From Monilinia fructicola (Eukaryota > Ascomycota > Leotiomycetes > Helotiales > Sclerotiniaceae), in the NCBI GenBank assembly GCA_008692225.1, contig VICG01000002.1:372001-436000 (forward strand): a stretch of DNA of 64,000 nt. Direction: 5' to 3'. Every line of letters begins with the position of its first letter. Positions within the stretch are counted from its first letter, which is position 1. A program made the translations under genes and the position numbers. Positions 34,055 through 47,500 of this stretch are shown here, in pieces. Below the pieces are notes generated by a model. That model was not told the DNA's origin, searched no databases, and saw nothing but the letters and a program-made list of their open reading frames with translations.

Positions 34055-35031
34055 ATGGACTCCCCGGATAAAGTACCAGCGCCTGCTAATGCAGAATGGA
34101 AATATGACTGGATTGAGAAGCTCGAGGGGGATGGAAGTTGGTATGTGGTGGCTGGGGATGCTGAAGCATCAAAGAAGAGAGCAAGGAAGTAGTATTTATT
34201 TAAATCAATGTCAGACGATAGGTGTGGAGTTGCTGATTCATGCAATAGGAAGTCCCTGAAATTCTAGACACTGATGCAATGATGGCCTTCGAAAATATCA
34301 TCAAGGCCATATACCGACAGCCATACACATTGAAAAGCACCGAAGTCCTCAAGAATATGACAGAGCAAGCAGATTTCCATTGCTGCCTCCCAGTGGTATC
34401 GAATTCTCTATACGCAGCTTTCTATCGTAGCCCAGACTTCCTTGCCAATGTAAACAAAGATAGGGAGCTCTTACTGCTTTTGGCATACAAACTGAGGCAT
34501 GTAGAGCTTTTCAACGATTGCATCATTCTAATCTCCGGCTATTGGCCCCCAGGCAATTGCAAACTGCAATCCGCAACAAAGATGACAGATGAAAAGCTCA
34601 AACGACCGGCCGAGAATGTTTACAGCCGCACTGGCGTACGCATTGCCCATTCACAGCAACAGATACTTTCGTATCCATCCCGAACGGACTCGATCGATCG
34701 TGGCTTGATGCAAACGGATTTTCGCAGTGCAGAAGTGAAGTCAAGAGGCTCCTGCTGCAGTATTACAAGGCACTCAAACCAAGCCTTCGCGATATGGATC
34801 TCAGGCGTTCAATTAGCTCTACCATGCACAACAACCTGAAGCTATTGCCACATGCAGTCGCAGGGGAGGGGATCTATCTTCATAACCCCCTTTGCATTGA
34901 ACTGAAGGATGGAGATACCCCAGTAAGTTCCTCGTTTCTACAACGGGGACACCATTCGTACCCAAAACAACACTGATATGTCCTAGTGGAAGACAACACA
35001 GACCGACTGGTACACGGCAAACTTACCATAA
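34055..35031 (+). CDS. BTB-like family protein, second copy
   Basis: The start ATG at 34055 gives MDSPDKVPAPANAEWKYDW and a Lys/Arg-rich end at 34189. Exon 2 (34249-34922) opens EVPEILDTDAMMAFENIIKA, then CLPVVSNSLYAAFYRSPDF, LLLLAYKLRHVELFNDCIIL and DEKLKRPAENVYSR. After a frame break near 34738-34739 (one base missing from an A run) it continues RLLLQYYKALKPSLRDMDL and ends in exon 3 (34987-35031) with DWYTANLP. The last intron (34923-34986) is regular: GTAAGT...CCTAG. The first has CAATAG as acceptor, but the donor lacks one G (AAG|TAG for AAG|GTAG). Correcting the 34738 site gives 285 codons (284 aa). It shares AYKLRHxxLF-type and LPxxS motifs with the gene at 29.0-29.9 kb. An N-terminal BTB fold is not obvious. 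Confidence 0.62.
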
Positions 35032-35825
35032 AGATGACGGGGATTCAACACCCTGAATACAGCGAGGCGACACCTGGGCTTGATTCTTGAATCCACCCGA
35101 CGTACCAAATCCATTTGGAAGTCCGGATTGCATTTCGCCAATGAGAGGTCTTTGGGGTTTCAATCCGTGCAATCCAACAGATCCATTCAGTCAGTCTGTA
35201 GTCCGGATCATATTTCGACAACAGCGCTCGGTTCGAAATCCATTCCAAAAACCAAGTCCGCACAAACCACCCAAGCATCCAAACCACCAAACCACAACCC
35301 AAGGATCAAAATTTCTCCAGCCTCTCAAGCAACTAATTCCAAACCATAGTAGAGGCCACGAAGAACCCCTGAAATAACAAATTACACAAGAACGATAAAA
35401 TGTCAAATTTTCAAATACACTCATCTTGCAAAGACCTCACGTGGGAGAATCACATCGTCACATCGTCACGTGATACCATACGTAGCATATATGCCGCTCC
35501 CCCATCTCATAACTCAAGATCAACAACTTGCTCTTCCCCATCTACCTTACTCTTATTCACGTATTGTATTCTACCACGCCTCGGCCTTACCCATCGTGAC
35601 CTCTCTCAACGTTACACATTAATAGCTGAACGCCTGCTTCTGCTCACCAGCTCTCCTCTCGCAGGCCATCCCACTGGACCATGTACCGACCCCCGCTCCT
35701 TCACACTAGTAGCCAAATACCCAGGAACACGCGACGAGACGACACCGGCGGTCCGAATCCCAACCATGACGTATTTGATTCGAGACCCGCACGCTGTTGA
35801 TCCGCCCGGGCATCCCCCAAGCCGT
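35032..35825. other. Convergent gap between the second BTB-like gene and CGI121
   Basis: Open frames on both strands near 35045-35424 have unusual composition (Pro/Asn/His on one, Trp/Gly on the other) and start at non-ATG codons; I do not call them genes. Two TCACGTGA/CACGTG boxes are seen at 35439-35472. Confidence 0.4.
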
Positions 35826-36810
35826 CTAATTCGTCGCGCCTCTCAGGGCCATGGCCCCCAAAACCAGTATCTCAAGTTCCCTCCTTTCATCTTCTGCGCT
35901 CGCACTCGCGCCCGCGCCGTTCGCCTTCCCATTCGCGCCTTTCTTGCCCGCGCCCGCACCGCCGGCGAGATTCAACTTGTAGAGTTTCCTCACGCGCGCG
36001 AGATCCGTGCCGGACCTCAAGACCTCGTCGTCGAACTCGACGGCTTGTCCTTCGATGGCCGACGAGAGGTGGGCTGCGATGTGTGGGGCGGAGGACGCGG
36101 GGGCGACTTTGAGGACGAGGAGGGCGGTGGTCGACGGCGTGATGCCGAAGCGGCGGAACGATTCTGCGATCTGGGGGTTTGGGGGGGGGACGCTTAGTAT
36201 GTTATGGGCTTGTGGGGGGTTTTGGGAGTGATGGGTGGAGGGTGGAGAGATAGATAGATAGATAGATAGATGGAAAATTGATCGGATCATATGTGATAAG
36301 CGCATTGCAATTCTCGTTCCGTAGATGTCGATCCTCGGTCTATGATGGGATGGGGGAGGTCGCGGGGGAGAGACAACTTACATTGTTATTCATGCTCAGG
36401 GCAAAAACGATCTCGGAATGTACATTGCGGCTTTTCAGGCGATTTTCCAGGCTATCGTTCACCGCGCGATATGCCGCAGCCAGGACATGCAGTCTTGAGA
36501 GTACCTGTGTTCGATATCTTAGATTGAGTGGTGAGGTATCACGTGATGATATGATATGATGTTGCGTTATGTCATGCTGGGGTGAAAATGGATGTAGGTG
36601 TGGTAGGTGGGTGGGGCAGTGAGGGGTAAGGAGGAGGAGTGATGAAGGACGTACCACGCTGGCGTCGATGAATGCGTATTCAAAATCGGTGTTGCCGGAG
36701 AGAAGTTGCTGGTGCAGAAAGGGGGCGTTGAGGAGGTTGTGGTAGAGGGCGATGTGGAGGGTGTGGGATGGGGGGAGGTGTTCTAGGGGGAGGGTTTGGA
36801 GGAGGGCCAT
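35826..36810 (-). CDS. CGI121: EKC/KEOPS complex subunit Cgi121
   Basis: Cgi121 (human TPRKB) binds the Bud32 kinase in the KEOPS complex, which makes the t6A modification on ANN-decoding tRNAs and influences telomeres and transcription. Exons are 36810-36655, 36504-36382 and 36170-35826; introns are 150 nt (GTACGT...CACAG) and 210 nt (GTAAGT...CCCAG). All phases fit and the total is 208 codons (207 aa), normal for the family, without frame breaks. Landmarks are [43 protein letters not shown], the typical [18 protein letters not shown] and [21 protein letters not shown] Gly/Ala/Lys-rich insert precedes the last conserved helix ([14 protein letters not shown]). The assignment is firm. Confidence 0.93.
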
Positions 36811-38494
36811 GGTATTTTTGTTTTGGGAGGGGGAACGGGGAGAAGATTTTTGTGATGTGACGTGATGTAATGTTGATTGATTGATTGATTGATTGATTTT
36901 TAATTTGAATTTTGTATTGGCGTTGGTATTGGTATTTATTGGTGTTGGTATTGGTTTTGGTATTTAAATCTTGAATTCGGATATCCAGTTTTCCTCTGTC
37001 AGGTTAGAAAAGTTGCGCCGTAGTGTGATGGATGTTGGTCTGGGGTCGTTTGGTATCGCACCGGGTCTGGTGTAGCTACAGTAACGTTACTGGGTGGCGC
37101 TAATATTGTGCTGAGTCATCTGGAATCAGGATTGGGTTCCCGCTATTGTGTGGGTGTACCCGGTGGACTGGTTGCGCAGCCGTTCTAGGTGTGGTTTGGT
37201 GTGGAATGGGTGTGAGGATGGTGTACACTGTGCAGTAGTACTGTACAGTAGTCTGCCATGGGAATGTAGGAATGCTACTAGTTTCTTCTCGAGCAGCGGT
37301 TCACCAGGTTGAAGGGTTGGGGTTCTCTGGTTGCTGGGTGTCTAGGTTGTTAGATGTCTTGGCATGTGGATGACCTGGGTACGGGTTGCCGGATCTGCAG
37401 CTGGGTGAGGAGGGAGTTCTATGGTTTGGTTCCGGTGCTTAGGTTGACTGTTGGAGTACCTAAGGTGACTGACTGTATTAAGGGGTTATTTTTGGGAATT
37501 GGGGAAATGCTCTTTTCTCTTAGGTTGATTGTCATCTTGAAGTTAGTATACTCCGTAGTGTGGAGGGTGCTTTGAATATCCATGGATTGTTTGCTCTGCA
37601 GATTATGGTTAATCCGGATTGAACGATTCGCATGCGACTATTTACTCAAAGAACCTAGGAAGTCTGAATGAAAGCTCATCCCATCTTGACTACGGAGTAG
37701 ATTGTTATTTTTAAAGTCACTCTCGGCTAGTAAAAATGGAATATACCTATACCATACCTAATCACCCTTTGGAAGCTACAAGCACGGTACTATATCAATC
37801 ACCGGCGACCTCGAAATCCCCGGAAGTATATATACGCAGAAAGAATCAACCGATTCATTTTCTAAAATTGTTAAAAGATGAGGTAAATTCAGAGATGACG
37901 TTCCAAAAACAGCCAAGATCTTCCCTTGTATAACAATGAGAGGAAATCTTTGGAATGACTTGGCAACTTGGCATTTATTAGCTGGAGTACAAATTAGACA
38001 AAGGGAAAGCCACGTGTAAGCCATGTTTAACATTGGCCCTATGGAGCGTTAGCAATATCATTTATTCTCAGGTGGGAAATCCCCGAGCTGTGGCTATTGG
38101 CTGATTATGAAGGGGTTTACGGATGGGTCTGTGTGACATTTGGCTGTTGTGTTTCTAGTCCCCGAATTCTGACTTACTGTGTAGATGTATGTGTGTACGG
38201 AGTATGTGACATGTGTATGGTTGGGTTTGTGAGGTAGGCAAAAGTAATATCGATATGTTTATGTTGGACGCACTCGATTGATATTTGTACTATGGAAGGG
38301 AAGACAGTGTTGAGCTTCCCCGGTTTCTAATCGGTTGAGAATGTAATAAGGAATGATCAATGAGGGTTCATTTCTCTCTCCCGAAATGGATTCATGCAGA
38401 AGAACATCAATATTTATTTGATCTAGAACTTGATTCATGGGCCATCAAGGAGAGTAGATGGAAGAATGAGAATGAAGTTTTGGTAGTTGATTAG

Positions 38495-38519
38495 GTCTGT
38501 ATATATGTATGTATATATG

Positions 38520-38550
<31 letters not shown>

Positions 38551-38585
38551 ATATGTATGTATGTATGTATGTATATATGTATGTA
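38495..38585. repeat. (GTAT)n/(ATGT)n microsatellite
   Basis: Tetranucleotide array with interspersed ATAT units; the open frame across it encodes only Tyr/Met/Val repeats and is not a gene. Confidence 0.93.
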
Positions 38586-39546
38586 GTTAGACAGTTCACT
38601 GGTGGTTCCAATTCTCAAAAATGCTCTCGAATAATTCTTCGGAATATTTTCTCAATATCCAATAGAATTTATGTCCTTATGATAGAAAGGATAAAGGGGT
38701 TTTTTCAAGGTTAGCTTTGATACACCGAAAGCATTTAAGAATGAGAAGAAATGGATCTATCTTTGCTCCCTCTATCTCTCCGGTTTTGAATAAGGTATTG
38801 GTAATTAAAGAAGCTTTTTGTCATTCTTTTATTTATACTTGTAAAGCTTGATGGTTTAGTAGTTTAGTAGTTTATTATTCTCTTTATTCTTGAAATAGAA
38901 TACATATCTACGGATCTAGTAGGTATCTATCATTACCATAATTAGCCATCTAGCCAGCTGTGTAAGCTATATCTATCTATCTGTTTTTCTATATCTATAT
39001 CTATATATATATATACCTAGGTACACACACACATATACACACATACGCATATACAAAGCTAATCAGATGAATACCAGGTCATGTTCTTTAAAAAGAAACC
39101 GCTTCATGATATATTTAAACATATCTCCCCTGAATGATATCTGTTGAGATATTTGGATTTATGATTTTATCAAAGATCTAGAGATATTCATTCTAATCAA
39201 TATCTTTATGTTCTACTTAGTACTGACTACCTTTTATATAATATATGAATCTTTTCTCCCTGATCTTATTTCTTTCTTCTTCTTGTTCTGCTTCTTCCTT
39301 CTTCCTTCTCCCTTCTCCCTCCTCCTTTCTCTCTATTTTCTCTTCTCGCTTCTCTCTTGTGTTGAGAGTCATGAACTACCTACGTAGGTAGGTACTTGGT
39401 TATACTTCTTTCAAGTCATTGTTATTCCTGTTGTTGTTGATTAATTCATCCCCAGTCAATTAATAAAGTTACTCAACTAATTAGTCAATTAATTACAGAG
39501 TTGATTGATTCATTGATTGACTGGTTGATTAATTCATCCATTCATT

Positions 39547-39582
39547 CATCCATCCATCCATCCATCCATCCATCCATCCAAG
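39547..39582. repeat. (CATC)n microsatellite in regulator upstream region
   Basis: About nine CATC/CATT units about 600 bases before the assumed start of the Zn2Cys6 gene, probably within its promoter or 5' leader. Confidence 0.9.
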
Positions 39583-40176
39583 TCATCCATGATCCATTCC
39601 AGTCTCCCATTGCTCCATACATTATTATCCCACTCCATCTTGGTCTTTGGGGGATACCGTATTATTATTAATTTCCCCCCCATCGGTCATAGTCTTAACG
39701 CCGAAAGACAATCAATCAATCAATTCAATTCAATTCAATTGCATTCGATTGGATCTTTTCACACAATGATATTTCATGGTGGTGGTGGACTTGGTGTTCA
39801 ACAAATTACTCGATCCGATTCTAATCAATCTCAATCTCAATTTCAATCTCAATCTAATAAATCTCAATCTCAATCTAATCATCAAGAAAGACTAAATCAA
39901 CAATTCGGTCTATTGTATCCATACACAAATTCAAATCCAAGTTCAAATCCAAATCCAAATCCAAATCCAAATCCAAATCCAAATCCAAATCCAAATCCAA
40001 ATCCAACTTCATATCAATTTCATGGATCTTTAAATTCAATCAAAGTATTGGATGAAGAAGACAAGGACAAGGACAATATTGAAATCCGACGCATTGGGTT
40101 CCCAACGGCTTCTTCCATTTCAGTACATAATACTACCACTACCGTGACGGCGTTTTCCGGCGCATTAATTGCGACG

Positions 40177-43113
40177 ATGCCTCAAAAACGAAATGCATCT
40201 GGTGAACCAAACGGTTCAAATGGTCCTGTGACGAAGCAAATCAAGTCAGAACAACATCCCGAAGAATTCTCAAATACTGTGAAGAAGAAGTTGCAAGCAT
40301 CAACAAGAACCGGTCAAGCTTGCGACCGGTGTAAGGTGAGTAAAATCATTCAAAGGCCGAGATGAATGTGAACGTCAACAACGCAAATGCAAAACGTTAC
40401 ACGCATGCCCGTTTGGTATCGAAATTGACTGACAGTGATGATGGTGGAATATAGGTGCGTAAAATTCGATGCGATGGTTTACCAGGTGGCTGCTCTCCAT
40501 GTTTACAGAATAATACCGAATGTCGAACCACGGATAGAATCACTGGTCGTGCGACATCGCGGGGTTATGTGGAGGGAATTGAACAGCAGAATCGGGATCT
40601 ACAACACCGAATTCAAGAATTGGAACATAGATTGATGCAGAGTGGTGGTGATGTCAAACCTGTCAATGGATATCACGACTCAGGTCCTGAACAATATGGA
40701 TATGGTCAACCGTCGAATGGGATGCAACCGGCTTGGAGCTCTGCTGGTCCAGCGTACCCTTCAACCACGTCGACCACCGTGAATAATGCACAACAGCCAG
40801 AGAGCAACATGTTTCGTGCTTTGCCTGCATATCGAGCTGGGTGTATGGGCGATAACTATCTTGGGGTATCACCGGGCGGCTCTCATTTAAGCGCCATTAA
40901 AGGTACGGCCTTGTCGATTCTAGGCATGGAGATTGATATTGCGGATTTCCGTTCTCCAGATATGGATGAGCCAGATCCTTCGGTTTTCCACCCTCAACTT
41001 TACAACAAGTCTTATCAGTCTTTCCTCCAATCGGCTTGGAATGTCAACCCAAGACTGGATAAGGTTGAATTGCCATCACGTCAAGATGGCATCACCTATG
41101 CGCAATGGTATTTTCGTGTCATCAACCCATACTGTCCACTACTTCATAGAGGTACTTTCATGAGATTGGTACGTGTCGCCTCTCTGAGAATGTGTTCTCC
41201 CACTAACGATGCAGTTAATTCGCATGTATGATGATCCTAATTTTCGGCCAACTATCGCAGAGACCGTCACCGTTCATATGCTCTTCGCAATCATGTTCTT
41301 TCAGTATGCGACAAGAAATTGGGAAGACGCCGAACAACAAGCCAGTCTGAACTCCCAGTCAAATATGCATTACCATTACTGTCTGGGAATGTTCTACCAA
41401 CTAGCATGTAGTCACACGGCACAAGATGTTCAAGCTCTAGCATTAATCTGCATGCATCTTCGAAACTTTCCTAAGCCTGGCGCAAGCTGGATGCTTTCAC
41501 GAATGTCAATGACTCTGGCGATTGAGCTTGGCCTTCACCGATCGATCAAGCGATGGGCACCTCATTCGAACACGCTTAGCGAACTCGACATCGAAATGCG
41601 CAGAAGAACATTTTGGGTCATTCTTGCTGTAAATATTACTCTCAGTGGAAAGCTAGGTCGCCCGATGCCTCTCCGAAATGAAGATTATGACGTCGAAACC
41701 CCCTCACCTATCGATGATGATTACGTTCCTGGCGAGGGTGTAGAGCCACCTAATCCCATCAAGTGTAATCATGAAATTGGAATTCAAGCTTTCAAGCTTA
41801 TACCATACTACCTGGAGCTTTACGCAACCATTTATTCCATCTCTCGTCGGCCAGAAACCTACATCGCAACTGTTAATAAATTGGAAGCCAAGATCCGTAC
41901 TTGGAAGGAAGAATTGCCCTTGGAACTTGTGAATGGAGAGCTGGGACATAATGAACAAGAAGGACGCGTATTTGCCCTTTATGCCCAATCTTGGTCTCAA
42001 GAGTTCCGTCTCCTTCTTCGCCACCCATCAGTTTCTATGACTACAGATCCTGATTTCAATGCTGAGAGCATGAGAATTTGCGTAGAGTCTTCTCGTCAGA
42101 TGTTAGGAGTTGTTCGCCAACTGCAAAAGTACAAGAGTCTAGACACGACCTGGTATAATACCTCGGTTTACGTTATGGCTCTCACAACTACACTCTTTGC
42201 TCAATGGGAGAAACGTGGTGGGACATCGACAGCCGACTTGGCCGCGTTAAGAGAAGAAATGGATATATGGCTGGCGATTATGGGAGATATCGGTTCCCTG
42301 CTTGGTGAGTAGCATACATTCATGAACTGATCATGACTAATTCATTCAGGTTCTGGAGGACGACTGCGAGAAGCTGTTAGAGTTGTTACAGATGGGACAC
42401 TCGGTCTCTTGAGCCGAAACTTAGCCATCAAGAATGACAAAAGCTATGGCTCAAACAATAATACTCAAGAAGAGGCTAGACCGTCAGAGCCAAATCCTAA
42501 TGCTAACACGAACAATGGTTATTCAGTAACTCCTCAAACTTACAATTACACCGAAGCTCCCTCTAATAATGGAACTGCACCTGCAGCTAGCTACCCACCC
42601 TCAGGAAGCCAAATGACCCATCAACAAACACCTTATCCAGCAGCAACTCAGTACTCGCCATATCTTGATACAACTCCAAACACCTCTGATATAGCATATG
42701 CGCAACCGGAGAATCAGAGTTATGCAGGTTATTCAGCCCCCGCCACCGATTCAGTTGAAGCACCGTTGATTGCTGCATTGGCTGCTCAGGCATCTCAAGC
42801 AGCCCCTACCCCATGGCACAGAAACTCAATTCAAGTCAACACGGCACCAACACAAGCGTGGCAACACTGGACGTCTACCATCACGGGTAATCTCGAGCCA
42901 CAAGAATGCTACTCCGCAAGTGCTTTGATGCAATTGGGAGGACGAGACATGGGTAATGGTGATGCGACACAGCTAAATACTACAATGGGCGAAGTTCAAA
43001 ATGGAGTTGTTGGTGAACAACCACATTTGGGTGGTCAAGTCTCTGGTGCAATTGCTGGTGCTACATGGCCTCTTAATCTTTTTGATATTGGCCCGAATGG
43101 TACATCTGGTTAA
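40177..43113 (+). CDS. Zn(II)2Cys6 fungal transcription factor
   Basis: Exons are 40177-40335, 40455-41168, 41215-42304 and 42350-43113; introns are 119, 46 and 45 nt with GTGAGT/GTACGT donors and TAG/CAG acceptors. All phases fit: 909 codons (908 aa), no frame breaks. Residues 49-76 form a perfect zinc cluster, Cys-x2-Cys-x6-Cys-x6-Cys-x2-Cys-x6-Cys, split by the first intron after the second Cys. A coiled-coil linker follows (GIEQQNRDLQHRIQELEHRL). The middle is the fungal transcription-factor domain (YFRVINPYCPLLHRGTF, LALICMHLRNFPKPGASWML, LGLHRSIKRW, MRRRTFWVILAVN). The last 230 residues are Asn/Gln/Thr/Pro-rich, likely an activation region. The start MPQKRNASG was chosen as the nearest sensible one; the frame stays open upstream to 39589. 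Target genes cannot be told from sequence. Confidence 0.9.
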
Positions 43114-44254
43114 TCTTTTTTTCTTACAATTCTTCTGCCCATGAAATCTGTGGATATGGCGATGGCGTATTTCGGATAGAAAAGCATGGTGCAATGGTTG
43201 ATTTACTTGGAGTTCTAGGGGGGTCCTCATGCATTTTGAATTGTAAAGTATTGGCCGTTCTGGATCGGATGTGGAACCCGGGTGTTCTGTATTATAAGAT
43301 GTGTGCAATAGTGCGAGGAGGGGTTGGATGGAGAGGGGTATAGGGGCTGGGTGTGGCGAGAGGATGAAAGATAGACACGTGGAGTGAACAAGAGACAGGA
43401 AGAGAGATACGGAGGGACGAGGAGAGAATAAGAGAGAGACGACGATGACATAAGAGACAGAAAATTGAATAATAGCGAATGATGATACATTGCTAAATCG
43501 ACCCAAGTGGTTTTTTGGAGCTGCGCCCGATAGATAGATTGTTCCCAGTTTATTCAGCCATCCATGAATATATATGGAATTTCTGTAAATGGTAGGTTAC
43601 GTACGGGTGTATAGTTTGACGCTTTTTGTGGGAATTTAAAGGCGTACGTATGTATGTACCTAGGTATGTATGTATGTAGATGGAAAAGAGTCATTTCTAT
43701 CATAATCATAGCAAGCAACCTTGAGAGTCGGATTCGTTCTTGTGTGTTGAGATTCTTTTGATGTGTTATGTTGAATATCTAGGTAGGTATAGATGGATGG
43801 ATGGATGGATGGATGGATGGATGGATGGATCTATGGATGGATGGATGGATGGATGGATGGATGGATGGATGGATGGATGTATTGGTACTCTTCTGGAATA
43901 TCCATGGATAGATACTCGGGCGGGTTTTAAAAGAGGCATACGCTAAAATATAACTTATAATTATTCAGTGAAACCTTTATATAATTTTATAAAATTTATA
44001 GATATTATAGATTCAGTATTTTTATACTTGGTATAAAAATTTTGTATTATAAAACCTAATATTAAATGAATAATAATATAATAAAATGTATGAATATTGA
44101 AAATTTATTAAAAAATTAGAGATTTATATAAATATTGAATAGTTTAACGAGTATTATAGTTAAATTTATTAAACTTTGTTAAATAATAAACGAAAAGCTA
44201 AATTTTTAATATTTTATTTTAGAATTTTAATATCTTTCTTAATGTTTAAAATAT
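43114..44254. other. Regulator 3' flank and edge of the AT-rich block
   Basis: To about 43950 composition is normal, with a GGAT microsatellite at 43793-43879. From about 43960 on the DNA becomes extremely AT-rich. The minus-strand frames at 42973-43506 overlap the regulator's end and have no features. The last five bases (AATAT, 44250-44254) are the left target duplication of the retrotransposon. Confidence 0.5.
43793..43879. repeat. (GGAT)n microsatellite
   Basis: About twenty GGAT units with one CTAT interruption. Confidence 0.95.
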
Positions 44255-44531
44255 TGTTACGGAGGACGAGTCATACGAGAGCATACGGGGATCACCAATA
44301 GGAGCAAGCATAAAATATAGAATATAATATATATGAATAGATTAATAATTTTACTTCTATTACGGAGTAGTAGAAGGAGTATATATAACTAAAAAAGCGG
44401 TGTGTAATTTCTGATTAGGGAGTATAGAGTGCTTTATGTATTCGAGATCGGTATAAAGAGGATTAGAATAGATTTTTAATCTATTCCTTATTAATGATAT
44501 AATAGAATTACATAATCACTTTTGCGTAATA
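44255..44531 (+). repeat. Left LTR of the decayed retrotransposon (277 bp)
   Basis: Matches 52470-52750 along its length: ATACGGGGATCACCAATAGG against ATATAAGAATCATTAATAGA, TATAAAATATAGAATATAAT shared exactly, CACTTTTGCGTAATA against CACTTCTGCGTGACA. Most differences are transitions, some in each direction between the copies. Confidence 0.85.
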
Positions 44532-47500
44532 TACTCTTTAAATTAAACTAATCTACTAAAAGCCAATAAAATATAATTCTTTGTTAATATATAAACAAGT
44601 GTATATATGTATTAATTTAATTTTTTATTATACATTAAAAAGGGATATTATTATTATTAGGGATTAAATTTAAGAATAAAGAAAAAGAAATTATAAAAAG
44701 AATATATTGATTTAAAATTAAAAAAGGAGTATTTAATTTTTAATCTTTAATATAATTAATAATTATTAATAAATGCAAATGGGCGTTTATATGACTTTTT
44801 ATATTAATAACAAAATATATTAAATATATTATAAATAAATAAAAAATGTATTTAAGCGTTCAAACATAGAATTTATTAGAGCTTATTAAAACACTAATAA
44901 TATTTAATTATCTAATTTAACAAATAAATATTATAGTTTTGTAAATAATAAAGAATATAATTAATAAACAAAATATAACTTTTGAGTTTATATAAAAAGC
45001 TTTATAAAAATATATTAAAATAGTTTTTAATATCTTTAATTCTATTATTTTTATTTATTTAAATATATCTCTAAAACAATCAAAAAGAGTAATTAAATAG
45101 TTAAAATGAAATTAAATAGTTTAAGTTTAAGTAGGAAAATATAAAGGATTAAATTTTGGATCTTTTTTATTTAATAAAGTTATTTGTAATATTAATTTTA
45201 ATATAAATATTAATATTATAATTTAGTTTGGTCTTATTTGTAATACATTAAAATCTTATAATTCAAATAGGGATTTTAAAGGATTATAAAGTGAGGAGTT
45301 TAATTATAATCTTATAATTACAAAATCTTTTATTATAAATATATTTTAATTGTTTATTTGAAAAGTATTTTGTTAATTTTAATCTTTTTTAGATATCTCC
45401 CAAAAATATAGAATTCGTTATTACTCCAACAATAATAAAAACGATTTGAAGTCTTTCAATAAAAGCTTGAAATTGTAATTTTGAGAATATTTAATGAAAT
45501 ATAAATTGCTTTTTAAGAATATAGAAATATAGTTAATTAATTGCTTTTATTATAGGTTATCTCTTTATTATATATTTATAAGATTATGAATATAGATAAT
45601 GATAAGGATACAAAAACACCTATTATAAAGGTTAAAAGATCATTTAAATTAAGAGTTATTTTATAATCATATCGTTTTATTGCTTTTGTTTCTATTCCTA
45701 GTATTTGTTAAAAATGTCCTTGTTTTTATTATATTAAATTATTTTATTTAAGGAATAATAATAATAAATATATTAATAATATTAATATTATAGGAAGTTA
45801 TTATATACATTATAAAAGTTATCTTTATATTATAAATTATTTTTAATTTATATAAAGTTATTAATTGTTTATATAGCTTAAAGAATCGAAATAAAGCTAT
45901 TCCTTTATAAGTAAATTTTCCACCTTTTTAATTGAAATAATATTAAATTAATATATATTGATTATAAGAGTAAATAGAATTATATTATAATATAAAAAAG
46001 ATAATATTAATAAATTGGGAAAAAGTATAGAGAATATTATATAAAGGATTACTTATCCTTATATACAATCTTTTTACTTTTTTTAATCCTTAGGATTATA
46101 TAATACTTTTTTTAATGCTTTTTTATTCAATTATAGGTTAATATTTTAAATAATTAAAAGAATTTATTCAAAAATATTTAAAGGATTATAAAGTGATTAA
46201 ATTAAATAATATTACTATTTATAAAAAAGTCCTTTAAATATTTTATATTAATATTTTTTATTTAAGTTACTTTAATTCTTTTATTATGGAATTTTTTTTA
46301 TTAACCGCTTACAATTTTATTATACAAAATTCTATATTTTATTCTTTTTAAAGTTTTAGATCCTATCCCTTTTAGAGTTTTACTTTTTACTTTACTTATT
46401 GTAATATTTTTGTTATTATAGACTTTTTAATTTTTATAATATAAGCTTTAGAGTTTTAGTTTTTTTTTATTACTTATAAAAAACATTCTATTATAAAAAT
46501 ATCTTTTTTTAAAAAAAAGATCGTTTTACTTTTGAATTCTAATAATAAATTAATAGATTCTAATTCTAAAATTGCAAAATTATAAAAGATTATAAGATTA
46601 GAAAGAATAAAAATTAATATTATTTATATATAAGCTAAATTAAATAAAAAAAAAATCGTTAAGGAAAGGAAAAAAGAAAAAAAAGCGAAATTATTAAAAA
46701 AGATTAAAAAATCTTATAAAATAAAAATAGAATTTAAAAATTCTTAAAAGAATAAATAGTTTTCAAATTATATAATAATCTTTAATTATTATGGTATTAC
46801 ATTTTGAAATATATAATATATAAAGCTTTTAAAAAGGTTTTATATAGTTAATCTTTTAATTCTACTTAATTTTGAATTAAGCATTTTATAAATTAAATAA
46901 TAATCTGAAATACTTAAATTTTTAATGAATAAGATTTTTAGTTAATTTATTAGTAGGTATTTAATCTATTGATAAATATGATATAATAAAACTACCCTTT
47001 AAGTATTTCTACTTTAATTATATATTCTATATATCAATATATTTAAGCTTAATAGAGATTCTTTTGTTTTTATTAACTATTAAATAAATCGTTTAAATAT
47101 TATTATAATATACAATAATAGGCTTTTTAATTGTAAGATCCATTTTTTTTAAGAATTTAAGAATGATTATAATCTCTTTTAAGAATTATTTTATTTTAAG
47201 AAGCTTTACTTCAATAATAAAAATGGTTATAATATCTTATTATGTTATTTTTTATATAATAAAGCCTTTAAAAAGCAATATTATATACTTTTAGGATAAT
47301 CTTTATATTTTAGGATTATTTATAAATAATATATTTGAGAATATTAAAAATTATAGAATATACTTTATAGAATATTTTATTTCTAAAAATCTTATATTCT
47401 ATAGATATTGAATATAATAATCTACTATATTTATATAATTTTAAAAAAAATTAATTAAGTAGTAATTAAGCTAAAAAACTATAAAAGCAACATTTGCTTA

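Larger units (their letters stand above)
36811..40176. other. Long intergenic region upstream of the Zn2Cys6 regulator
   Basis: No gene is called in about 3.3 kb. It holds a GATT array (36877-36896), a GT-rich stretch with GTATTGGT repeats (36915-36965), a (GTAT)n array (38495-38585), a CT-rich promoter-like tract (39265-39360), a (CATC)n array (39547-39582) and, just before the assumed start, CAAATC-rich DNA. An open frame in phase with the regulator extends upstream to 39589. CGI121 and the regulator are transcribed away from each other, so both promoters lie here. Confidence 0.5.

Noticed and set aside
33813..34259. 148-codon frame overlapping the start of the second BTB-like gene
   Set aside because: It begins at a non-ATG codon and is in another frame from the stretch at 34055-34189 that joins the family exon better.
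35045..35424. Trp/Gly-rich and Pro/Asn-rich frames on opposite strands
   Set aside because: They begin at non-ATG codons, overlap each other and have no family features; composition of the DNA explains both.
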